This document shows, piece by piece, positions 36,669 through 47,000 of a stretch of 64,000 bases of DNA. The notes under the pieces are model-generated. The model was not told the DNA's origin and ran no database searches. It saw only the letters and a program-made list of their open reading frames with translations. Source of the DNA: an uncultured Burkholderiales bacterium (GTDB lineage Bacteria > Pseudomonadota > Gammaproteobacteria > Burkholderiales > Burkholderiaceae_C). The translations under genes and the position numbers were made by a program. The stretch covers positions 1 to 64,000 of the forward strand of contig CAIZSE010000160.1 of the NCBI GenBank assembly GCA_903935585.1. Reading direction: 5' to 3'. The stretch's first letter is position 1; every line of letters begins with the position of its first letter.

Positions 36669-37376
36669 TCAAACGGCCAGGCTTTGCAACTGAACCAAGC
36701 CCTTGGGGGTTTGGAGCGTTGCCACCAGGTTCGCCGGGCCTGTGTCGATGCGGATGCCATCCAGGCCAATGGATTCATAAGCGGCTTGGAGTTTGTCACT
36801 GCTCGGGTGGCAGACGGCCAGGCTTTGCAGCGTCACGCCGGATCGCGGCAAACTGTTGCGGGGGTGAAGGCGCAAAGGGTCTGTGGCATCGGGCTTGCCC
36901 CATTGGATCAGGGTGGGCAAGGTGCCATCGAACAGGCGCGCACCGTCTTCGCGCACCGTGATTTGCCAGTTGAGCGTGCCCTTGCCGGACTTGCGACTGG
37001 CGTGCACCACCTGGCCGCGTTCGATGCCCTGGGTGCGCAAAACATGCCGGGCCGCCTTGACATCGTCGGTGCTGGCCACGAAGTGGATCAGCCGTGGGCC
37101 TTGTGCCACGGCTTTTTGCAAGCTCACATCGTCCATGTCAAACCAACGCGGTATTTGCGAACGTTTCGGGATCACTGCTGCGGGATTGATCGCGATGATT
37201 TCAAAATAAGCCATCGGGAATTTGGGGGATGCGATTTTGAACAGCCGGTTGTGGGTCCCGTATTTTTCATGTTCGCCGCCAGGGGCTGGCGTGATGCCCA
37301 AGGTTTCTTCGCACCACTGCACACCTGCTTCGAGCGATGCGGCCATCACCACGAGGTGATCAATTTGAGTTTTCAT
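36669..37376 (-). CDS. VOC / glyoxalase-like domain protein
   Basis: MKTQIDHLVVMAASLEAGVQWCEETLGITPAPGGEHEKYGTHNRLF. Confidence 0.88.
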   Translation of the reverse strand: MKTQIDHLVVMAASLEAGVQWCEETLGITPAPGGEHEKYGTHNRLFKIASPKFPMAYFEIIAINPAAVIPKRSQIPRWFDMDDVSLQKAVAQGPRLIHFVASTDDVKAARHVLRTQGIERGQVVHASRKSGKGTLNWQITVREDGARLFDGTLPTLIQWGKPDATDPLRLHPRNSLPRSGVTLQSLAVCHPSSDKLQAAYESIGLDGIRIDTGPANLVATLQTPKGLVQLQSLAV

Positions 37377-37513
37377 GTTCTTTGAAGTTGGGTTTTGTTC
37401 AAGCATAACGGATGGCCATCAAGACAAACGTGTGGTCTTGTTTGTGTGTTGGCAAGCTGGTCAGCGCTGTGTGCGCTCCTGCGACAATGGCGGTCATTAC
37501 AAATGGAACGCTT

Positions 37514-38119
37514 ATGTTGATCGATGCAGATGAAAGCCAACTGGTGTTGGTGGATTTCCAGGCCCGCTTGAAACCCGTGATGCTGGACGCCGATGCCGTT
37601 TGGGCCAATGCGACCAGACTGGCCACCTTGGCACAGGCGCTGAATGTGCCGACCTGGGGCACCGAGCAAAACCCTTCTCGCCTGGGTGAGATGCCAGCTG
37701 AAATCCGCAGCCATTGCCGCAAGGTGCTGGCCAAGATGCAGTTCAGCGCGGTGGAAGAGGGTTTGGGTGAATGGTTGCAACCAGAGCCTGAACAAGCCCC
37801 ACGCGGCAATGCCCGCAGCTTGCCGCGCCATCTGCAAAAGCCGCAGCCGGGTGCCCAAGAGCGCAAGACCATCGTGCTGGCGGGTTGTGAGGCCCACATT
37901 TGCCTGATGCAAACGGCACTTGATTTGCTCGAAGACGAGTTCGAGGTGTGGGTCGTGACCGACGCCTGCAGCTCACGCACCGAGCGCAACCGCGACGCCG
38001 CTTATGACCGTTTGGCCGGCGCAGGGGCCGAACTGGTGACGGCTGAAATGGTGGCTTTCGAGTGGATCCGCAGCGCCGAGCACCCCGACTTCAAATTGTT
38101 GCAAAGCCTTTTTAAATAG
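37514..38119 (+). CDS. Isochorismatase-like cysteine hydrolase
   Basis: MLIDADESQLVLVDFQARL...VLAGCEAHICLMQTALDLL...VVTDACSSR. Confidence 0.9.
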   Translation: MLIDADESQLVLVDFQARLKPVMLDADAVWANATRLATLAQALNVPTWGTEQNPSRLGEMPAEIRSHCRKVLAKMQFSAVEEGLGEWLQPEPEQAPRGNARSLPRHLQKPQPGAQERKTIVLAGCEAHICLMQTALDLLEDEFEVWVVTDACSSRTERNRDAAYDRLAGAGAELVTAEMVAFEWIRSAEHPDFKLLQSLFK

Positions 38120-38167
38120 GGTGTGTCTGGTTGAGCCGCGTTAAGCACCAGCGTTTATTATTTCCGA

Positions 38168-40039
38168 ATGACTTTGCTGATTTCACTCCTGCTTGCTTTT
38201 TTTGGAGCGACGTACTGCGGTGGTGTGCAGGCGGCTGACCTGATCACCGCCCGTGCGGTGCTTGAAGATGCCTCTGGCACGCTCAAGATTGACGAGGTCG
38301 CCCGGGCCGAACTTACCCCGATCGGCCCCATGCTGACCAAGGGCTATACCGGAGCGGTGTATTGGCTTCGCATCACCGTGGTGCCACCGGCACAGCCAGG
38401 CCCTGTGGTGCTGCGCACTCGGCCGACTTTTCTGGACGACTTGCGTTTGTATGAGCCCGACCCCGCCTCACCCGGTGCCTGGATCACCCGAGCGACCGGA
38501 GACCGCCACAGCTACAACTCGCGCGACAGCGTGGCCATCACTACCGGCTTTGTAGTGCACCCGCAAAAGGCGTCCACCTACTACCTGCGCTTGCAAACCA
38601 CCAGCAGTTCCATGCTGAACGTGCAAGCCCTGTCGCTGCGCGAGGCGCAATTCAAAGATCTCCAGCTGGATATTTTTGCGGTGTTTTACCTGGCCTTCAT
38701 GACTGCGATGCTGTTTTGGGCGATTAGCGACTACGCCGTCCACCGTCAGACCGTGACCTTGTTTTTTGTGCTTCAGCAGTTGGTGTATGAGATTTATACC
38801 CTGGCTTACATGGGTTATCTGGCCCCCTTTGTGCCAGCAAACGCGCCGTTGCTAGCCGATAAGCTGACCAGCTTGTTGACGGTGGCCATCGTTGTCATGG
38901 CCATCGTGTTTCACCGCAGTGTGCTTCAGTTGTACAAGCCCTCGCGCTGGCTGTTGCACTTTTTGGATGGGCTTGTCGCAGTCTCACTGTTGAACCTGGC
39001 AGCTGTTGTCCTGGGCTATGCCCGCTTGCCCCTTTCAATCAACGCCACGTTGGCCTTGCTCTTGGCCCCCTTGTTATTGACAACGGCGATCAATGCGCGA
39101 CAGGAAGGGTCTCCCAGCCTGCAAGTGGTACGGGGCATCTACGCGATCTTCATGCTCTCGTTGGTGGCGACCTTATTGCCTTTGCTGGGCCTGGTGCAAG
39201 CCACCGAATGGAACCTCTTCGCCCTGTTGATTCACGGTCTGATTGGCAGCGTTTTGATGTTTGCCATACTGTACTTGCGCTCGCACCAAAAGCAAAAATT
39301 GGGTCAAGCCACCCAGACGAACCTGCAATTGGCTCAGCAACAATTGCGGCTGGAGCGCGCCCAAAAAGACGAACAAGGCCGCTTTATTCTCATGCTCACG
39401 CATGAATTGAAAACCCCCATGGCGGTGGTGCGCATGGCACTGGATGCATTGAGAGTGCAAGGCCCGCTCAAAACCCGCGCCGACCAAGCACTGCATGACA
39501 TGAACCAGATCGTGGAGCGCTGCCAGCAAGTTGAGCAATTGGAGCAGCACGGCTTCAGTCTGAGCACCGAACCCTGCCAGTTGGACGAAATGCTGCTCAC
39601 TTTACAAGACAGCAGCGAAGCCCCTGAGCGTATTCGGCTGCACATTGAGCCCATGCCGCCATTCCTCACCGACCCGCCGCTGCTGCGGATCGTGATGGAC
39701 AACCTTTTAAACAATGCGGTCAAATACGCCGCGCCGGCCACGCCCATCACGGTCCGCGCCGCGCCGGCCCTGCAAAAGGGCCGGGCCGGCGTGCGCGTGA
39801 GCGTGTACAACCAGCCAGGGGTAGCCGGCGTACCCGATGCCGCACGGGTGTTCGATAAGTACTACCGCAGTGCGGGCGCCCACCAAAAAACCGGGTCGGG
39901 GCTTGGTCTTTACTTGGTTCGCAGCATTGCCACCCTGCTGGGCGGTGAGGTCCACATGTCGTTGCTGCCCATGACCTGCGATGACGCAGAGGGCCAAGCG
40001 GCCGATTCGCTTTGCTTCACTGTATGGATTCCGTACTGA
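38168..40039 (+). CDS. Sensor histidine kinase with 7TMR-DISM sensory module
   Basis: Periplasmic DISMED2-like N-domain (YWLRITV...TRPTFLDDLRLYEP), 7 TM segments, H-box MLTHELKTPMAVVRMALD, N-box IVMDNLLNNAVKYA, G-box GSGLGLYLV. Confidence 0.93.
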   Translation: MTLLISLLLAFFGATYCGGVQAADLITARAVLEDASGTLKIDEVARAELTPIGPMLTKGYTGAVYWLRITVVPPAQPGPVVLRTRPTFLDDLRLYEPDPASPGAWITRATGDRHSYNSRDSVAITTGFVVHPQKASTYYLRLQTTSSSMLNVQALSLREAQFKDLQLDIFAVFYLAFMTAMLFWAISDYAVHRQTVTLFFVLQQLVYEIYTLAYMGYLAPFVPANAPLLADKLTSLLTVAIVVMAIVFHRSVLQLYKPSRWLLHFLDGLVAVSLLNLAAVVLGYARLPLSINATLALLLAPLLLTTAINARQEGSPSLQVVRGIYAIFMLSLVATLLPLLGLVQATEWNLFALLIHGLIGSVLMFAILYLRSHQKQKLGQATQTNLQLAQQQLRLERAQKDEQGRFILMLTHELKTPMAVVRMALDALRVQGPLKTRADQALHDMNQIVERCQQVEQLEQHGFSLSTEPCQLDEMLLTLQDSSEAPERIRLHIEPMPPFLTDPPLLRIVMDNLLNNAVKYAAPATPITVRAAPALQKGRAGVRVSVYNQPGVAGVPDAARVFDKYYRSAGAHQKTGSGLGLYLVRSIATLLGGEVHMSLLPMTCDDAEGQAADSLCFTVWIPY

Positions 40040-40040
40040 C

Positions 40041-40754
40041 ATGCCCACACTGCTGAACATCATCGTGGTGGAAGACCACGAGGCCATGCGTGAAGTCACG
40101 GTTGCTGCATTGCAAGGTGAAGGCCACCAGGTCACAGGCGTTGCAAGCGCTATGGCACTCAGCGTGTTGCAGGCAGACCCGGCCGTGCCCCCTGCCGACC
40201 TGTTGGTGCTAGACCTTAACCTGCCTGGCGAAGACGGCATCAGCATTGCCCGGCGCATCCGCCTGTTGCAGCCAGACGTTGGCATCGTGATGTTCACGGC
40301 ACGGGGGCTGCTGGCCCAAAAGATGGAAGGCTATGAAAGCGGCGCCGACATCTACATCACCAAACCCGCCTCGCTGGACGAGCTGCGTTCGGCGATAGCG
40401 GCCCTGACCCGCCGCCTCAAGCGGCCCAGCCCCGGCATCGGCACAGTTCCATCCCCTGTACTCAGCCTCAACCGGCGTCAATTGGTCTTGTCAGGCCCTG
40501 CTGGGCAAGTCAAGGTTGGTGCTGCAGAAGCAGACCTTCTGGCCGCCTTGGCTCAGGCACCGCAGCAGCGGCTGGAAAACTGGCAACTGGTCGAGCTACT
40601 GGGCAAGACGGAGTCCAGATACCGCAAAAGCAGCTTACAAGTAGTGATCTTCAGGCTGCGCAAAAAAATGGTCCTCGCCGGAGCCGGCGACCATGCCATC
40701 AAGGTCATTTGGCAAGTCGGGTACCAGCTGGGCGTGGTCATTGATGTGAATTAA
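40041..40754 (+). CDS. OmpR/PhoB-family response regulator
   Basis: MPTLLNIIVVEDHEAMREVTVAAL; LLVLDLNLPGEDGISIARRIR; winged-helix end QVVIFRLRKKMVLAGAGDHAIKVIWQVGYQLGVVI. Confidence 0.92.
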   Translation: MPTLLNIIVVEDHEAMREVTVAALQGEGHQVTGVASAMALSVLQADPAVPPADLLVLDLNLPGEDGISIARRIRLLQPDVGIVMFTARGLLAQKMEGYESGADIYITKPASLDELRSAIAALTRRLKRPSPGIGTVPSPVLSLNRRQLVLSGPAGQVKVGAAEADLLAALAQAPQQRLENWQLVELLGKTESRYRKSSLQVVIFRLRKKMVLAGAGDHAIKVIWQVGYQLGVVIDVN

Positions 40755-40799
40755 GGCAACCCCTGCGTCAATTGATCCACTGGTATTTTTGACAGCTTT

Positions 40800-40839
40800 G
40801 GTGAGTCTCGGTAAGTTTTGGTAATTTTTGAGTAAGATG
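40800..40839 (+). promoter_or_regulatory. Four 10-bp-phased direct repeats, candidate OmpR-type response-regulator binding site
   Basis: GGTGAGTCTC|GGTAAGTTTT|GGTAATTTTT|GAGTAAGATG located between the RR gene and the giant gene; consensus GGTrAgT with exact 10-bp spacing. Confidence 0.5.
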
Positions 40840-40884
40840 CATCGCTAGGATGACCTGGGTTGAAACCGAGCCAAGGAAACCGAC

Positions 40885-41043
40885 ATGTACCGCTCTTCGT
40901 TCAGCCACACTTTCAGCCATGTCTGTAGCGGCGTGGAGAACCTCTTTGTGGCGCTAGCCGAAAACGCCAAGAGGTGCGGTCAGAAAAGTCGATGTGGCCA
41001 GCGCCAAGCGCTGAACCAAGTTTTGGGCAGCATGGGCTTTTGA
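40885..41043 (+). CDS. Possible small leader ORF (52 aa) between the two-component system and the giant gene
   Basis: AAGGAAA Shine-Dalgarno-like sequence 4 nt upstream of ATG 40885; MYRSSFSHTFSHVCSGVENLFVALAENAKRCGQKSRCGQRQALNQVLGSMGF-stop. Confidence 0.35.
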   Translation: MYRSSFSHTFSHVCSGVENLFVALAENAKRCGQKSRCGQRQALNQVLGSMGF

Positions 41044-41092
41044 TGAAATCGGGCCCATTTTTGTCGGTTTTGAATGATTGCGGCGGTTCTGC

Positions 41093-44000
41093 ATGAGCCG
41101 AGCGCGTAGCTTGCCGTCAGCGGTGCGACTGGAAGTCCTTGAACAGCGGATCTTGCTGTCAGCCGACTTGCCTGTATCGGGCACCACCGACTTGCTGTCC
41201 AGCCAGTCGGTGCAAACAGCCCCGGCCCAACTGCTGTCCGACCTTGGCACCGAGACGACACCCCCCGAGTGGGTCCCACCAAGTTCTGAGCCATTACAAC
41301 TGCGTTGGCCCTCAGGCTCACTCATGGATTTGGAACCCGCCCAGCAGGCCGGCCAAATGCTGCAACTCGACAGTGGTTTGACTCTGACCGGCACAGGCCA
41401 GTGGAACGGCCCTCTGCTCAATGCCGGCGTGGTGGCCCCGGGCGAGTCACCCGGCGTACTGCAGGTGCAGTCATTCGAGCAAGGCGCTGCGGGCGTGCTG
41501 CAGTTGGAGATCGGTGGCAGTCGCCCCGGTTCAGGCCAGAGCGAAGTGCTCGACGGTCATGACCAGGTGGTGGTGTCCGGGCAGGCCCGCCTCCAGGGCC
41601 TGCTTTCTTTGGACTTCATCAACGATTTCCGCCCTACCGCCGGTCAGGTCTTTGATGTCATGACCTGGTCTTCCCGGCAGGGGACTTTCTCGGCATACAG
41701 CGGCCTGTATGCCGGAAACGGCCTGTACATGAAGCCGATCTATGAATCGGATCGCCTCAGGCTTGTGGCCACAGCGCTGCCCGGCCTCGCGCAGCTTTCA
41801 TTGGCCGATGTGCCGCAGGCACAAACGGCGCTTGATCAGTGGCTTACCCAGTTGGCCAATCAGGTGACGCAGACGACGGTCTCGCTTGACGCCTCGCTGG
41901 AGGTGGCCGGCATGCGCTTGTCCGGTCAGTGGCAGGTCTCGGTGGGCCTGCTGGCTGGCAACCAGGTGGAGACCACGCTGACGGCCACCGAAGTCAGTGC
42001 CCAGTGGTCGGTGCCGGGTCTGACCGGTGCGTTGGACCATCTCAGCGGCAGTCTGGTCATGGGTGCCGGGGACTTGCGCCTTAACCTTCAGGGCAGTGGC
42101 GCCCTGGCTGTAGGCGATGGGCCCTCCATGGCGGGTGATTTCACGCTGGCCTATGAGCAGCTCAGCGGCCGCATGGTGGTGAGCGCCCAGGGCCTGAACC
42201 TGCAACTGGGTGACCCTTCACGCGGTCCGGCGCTGTCGCTGTCTGGTGGTGCGCTGAATTTGAGCTCTGGTGCCGGCCAGTACAGCTTGACACTCACCGG
42301 TGATGGCGCGCTCCATGCCATTGAAGGCGCTTCCTTTCAGGGCAGGCTGAGTTACCGCGCTGGCAGTCAGATTCCGGTGGCCCGATTCGAAGCGCAGGAT
42401 GCCTCCGTGCAACTGGGCAGCCTGGGCTCGGTGCGCGGCAACGTTGGCTTTGCCAGCCAGACGGTGGTGGCCGATGGCCTGACCACGCAGGAGCTGCGCA
42501 TGGGCGTGCAGCTGGCCAGTGCCAGCCTGAACATGGGCTTGATCTCCCTGAGCGCCAGCAGCGGTGCCCTGGGTGTGGTCTGGCGAACCAGCACCTCGAC
42601 CACGGGTCTGGGCCAGGCCATTCGCCACACCGCGATGCAGGGTGTGCTGGATGTCTCGCTGGCGCTGGATGCAGCGGTACAGATCAGTGGCCAGCGTGTG
42701 CGGCTGAGCTACAACCCGGGCGAACAGGCCTTGCTGCGCAGCGTGACCATGGCCGACGGCACTGATTTGCTGGTCGACCTGGCTGCTGGTGCCATGCAAC
42801 TGAGTGGCCGCTTTGCGGCCCAGGTGCAGGGGTTGGCGCAATTCGAGGGTGACCTGTCGCTGGATGTGCAAAAGAAAGTGCGCCTGCTCTCCAATGGCCA
42901 GGCGGTGGAGCTGACAGAATATGCGCTGTCGGGCTCCAGGGCCGCCATGTCGTTCATGCCGGGCGTGGGCAGCGGCGGCGCATTGACGGCGCTCGACGCC
43001 GAGCTGGCCCTGGTCTACGCCAAGGACCAGGCTGGCAACAGCTGGCTGAGCAGCCGTGGCACAGCTGGTGCCATGGTGGTGGGCGGTTTCGCCATCGATC
43101 AAATCGACTCGGCCCAGTGGTCCATCAACCGCGCCATCACGCTCAGTGCTGCGCTCAGTGGCGTGACCGTTGACTGGTCGGATGCGCGGCGCTTTTTACT
43201 GGGCACGGGCCGGCAATTCGTTCTGGACCAAGTTGGCGAGGTGCTGACGCTGCCCGTGCAGGGGCGCATTGCCCTGGGCGACAACAGCCTGTCCGGCCAA
43301 CTTCTCTTGACTCACGACCGCGCTGACAACAGCTGGAACCTCAGCGTGGCCAACGCACAGTGGCTGCTGGCGGCTGGGCCAGCCTTTGTGCGGCTCAACC
43401 AGGTCAGTGGCCAGCTGCGCATTGACGCCGACCGTCGGCGCAGCGGTGAGTTGCTGGGGCAGGTGTCCATTGGCGGCATCGCCGGTCTGAGCCTGACCGC
43501 CACAGCCGCGCGCGTGGCTTTCAATGGTGTGGCTGGCACTTACGCTCTCACGCTGACCAACGCCACCTTGGGCATTGAGGGCTTCGGTCAGATCAGCGGC
43601 AACCTGAGCATCAGCCGCCAGACTACGCCAACTGGCGAGCGCCTGCTTATTGCTGGCACCTCCTTGTCGGCCACGGTGGGGGCAGCAGGCGCGCAGCTGC
43701 AGGTCAGCAACGCCCGCATGGGCTTGATTTTGAGCACCGATGCTTTGGGGCAGGGCGGCTACGCCCTGGTGGCTGAAGGCGGTGTTTCCCTCAGCACCAC
43801 AGGCGATCTGGTCAGTCTCAGCGCCCTGCAGGCCAGGGTGGAAATCAACCGCCTAGGCAGCAGCCTCAACGAGGTCTTGACCCTGGGCGACGGCTCGAGC
43901 GTTGCGCTCGTGTTTGACGACGAGCGGCCCAGAAGCGCGGTGTCCATCATGGGTGCCAACTTGCAGGTGGGCAGCTGGGGCAGCGTCAGTGGTGACCTGC

Positions 44001-47000
44001 GCATCGTCAGCCAAATGGTCACCATCGGTGCCATCACGCGTCAGCAGCTGGAAATCGGCGTCGAAAACCTCAGCGCCGCACTGGCCATGGGTGGGCCCAG
44101 CGTCGGCCTCAGCGGTGGCCGTGCCGCCTTGCTGCTGTTCAACGAAACCGTCAACAACCAAAACCTGTTGCGCTATGCGCTGCAGGCCGAGGGCCAGGCG
44201 ACGCTGGCCGGTGTCAGCGGCCTGAGCCTCAGCGCCCAGCGCATGCAAGTTGCCATCAACCGCAGCGGCGCAGCCATCGAGCGCAGCATCGCCACCCCCG
44301 CTGGCTGGCTGCAGATGGCGCAGACCGAGGGTGAGACGCGCTTGCGCGGTTATGCCTCGGTGGGCGTGGGCAGCTGGTTCAGCGCCGAAGGCGAGGTCTT
44401 CCTGGAGTCACGGCAGAACCAGAGCGTGACGCTCAGCGATGGCAGCACGGCCAGCGTGAACATGTTGCTGTTGGGCGGCAGCGGTCTGTCGGCAACGGTC
44501 AGCGCCGGGGCCAGTCTGGCCCTGGGCGATGTCACCCTGGCCATGGCGATGAGCAGCGAGACAGGCAGCGCCACCCGGCGCTGGATCACCTCCAGCGCGA
44601 CCGTGGGTTCGGCCTCCATCGATGCGCTGGCCCAAGTGCAGATCGAGCTGGGCATGCTCGACATCAACCGGCAGCTCAACAGCGATGGCTCGCTGTATTT
44701 GTTCAACGACGAGAAGGTCATCAACTGGCGGCCCACCGACACCAGTGCCGGTTTGCCGCTGGTGATCAACGCCACCAACGCGCTGGTCATCGACTCGCAG
44801 GTCTCGCGCTTGGCTGCCGCTGTCAAGGGCCGGCTTGACATCGGTGGGGCCAGCATCGAAGGCACCTTCCACATCACCGAGGCTTCTACAACGGTCAATG
44901 GTCAGGTTTTACCCGCCTGGGCCCTGCTGGCCAGCCAGGCCAGCGTGGCACTGCAGGCCAATGGGGCCAGCGCACGCATCGAAAACGTCACTGGCCACCT
45001 GTTGATCGCGGCCAACGGCGTCAGTGGCACGCTGTCAGGGGACGGCTCGGTCACAGGCATCGATGGCGTCAGCGCCAGCGGCAGCCTGGTGGCCAGTTTT
45101 TCTGACAATCGCCTGCAACTGGCAGGCAGCCTGGAGATGGCGGTCACCGGTGTCGGGCAGCTGTCTGGAAATTTCTCGGTCATCAAGGAACCAAGCGTTT
45201 TCTCGGTGCCGGAATTTGAGCGCAAGACCGCCACCGTGAGTGTTGGCGGCACCAGTGAAGAAACCACCGCGGGTGGGCAGATCACCACGGCGCGCCTGCG
45301 CCTGTCGCTCTCAGACGCCAGCGGCAAGTTCACCCGTGAAGGGCTTTACAGCTTGGGCTGGGGTGGCCAAAACCAGAGCTTTGAAACCCTCAGCGGTGTG
45401 GGTGCGGCGGCCCGTCCGGTCACTGACGAAGAGCTCGCCAGTCGCATACAGGCTGCACTGGAGCGCTTGGCCGTGGTCGGTCAGGGCAATGTGCGCGTTA
45501 GTGGCACCCGCAGTACCGGCTTCGAGCTGGAATTCATCGGCGTCCTGGCTGGACAGCATGTCGCCCTGGCCACAGCCGCCGGTGGCGATGGTTTGTGGCT
45601 GGCGCAGCCACCCGATCCGGCCGACCGCGACGACTGGGGTGTGATCGAGGAAACCGGGGCCATGCAGGTCTCGCGCAGTGAGGTGCAGCAACTCACGCTC
45701 AACCGGAGCAGCGGCAGCGGGCAGACTTTCACCCTGGCCCTGGGCGGCGTGGTGACTGCGCCAATCGCATTCAATGCCGCCGGCACGGCCGTGAACGAGC
45801 GCCAGTTGCTCACGCTGACTGCGGCCAACCGCGCCGCTGGACAGTTTTGGCTGGTGCTGGATGGGCAGGCCAGCAGCAAGGTGCGTTATTCCGCCGACCC
45901 GACCTACCACACGGCTCAGCTGCAATCGGCGCTTGAGGGGCTGGTGGGTGCTGGCAATGTGACGGTCAGCTACAAGCAGGGTTACACCGGCAACAACAGC
46001 ATCGACTACCTGATTGAGTTTCGCGGCGCGCGCGCTGGCATGGACTTGTCCAGCCTGCAGGCCGTCAGCTCGGCGGGCGACATCGTGCTGCAAGTGGGCA
46101 CGCTGCGCCAGGGCTCTCCAGGGTATTCGGTGGTGCAGCAGGCACGCGCGATAGAGGCGGCCCTGCAGGCCAGCCTGGGCACTGGCAGCGTGAGCGTGGC
46201 CTACGACCCAGCCTCCAGTCTGGGCAGTTCTCGCTTTCAGATCAGCTTTACTGGCGGCTTGGCCGGCCGCGACCAGAGCACTTTGCTGACCGCGGTGTCT
46301 GGTGCCGGCTTGAGCGCCAGCGTCAGTACCATGCGCAACGGGCAGGCCGCCGTTGGCGCGGTGCAGACGGTGCGTTTGTACGACGAGGCCGTGGTCGGCA
46401 CCTTTGAGTTGGGCCTTTGGTTCCAGGGCCGCACCTACACCACCGGCGCGCTGCCCTTCAATGCATCGGCCTCCCAAGTGCAGGCGGCTTTGTTGTCTGC
46501 ACAAAGCAGCACCGGGCAGTCGCTGGCGCAGCTGGGCGTGCAGACCACCGTGCAACTGCTCACCGAGACCCAGGGCAGCAAGGTTTGGCAGGTGGCCTTT
46601 GGCGGCAACGCTGAAAGCGTGGACCTGGACCTGCTGCAAGGGCGCATCACCAGCACCGTGCCGGCACCTGATGCCAGCCTGTCCATTCAGCGGCAGGCCA
46701 GCACCAGCAGCGAGACGCAGCGCCTGAGCCTGGGCAGCCCTGGTGGGCGCGTGCGGCTGTCCCTCGAAGGGGTCAGTGGCAGCACCGATGTGCTCGACTT
46801 GGCCACACTCACCCCCGAGTTGCTGCGCAGCGCACTGGCAAGCCTGAGCGGTATTGGCTCGGTTGACAAGCTGCAAGTCACTGCGGTGGCGGGCAGCAGC
46901 GGCGCCTACGACATTCGCTTTGCGGGCAGCCTGGCCGGGCGTGACATGGCCCGGCTGCTGGTCAGCCCGGTGCAGACGCTTTCGCTGGCCATGGCCGGCG

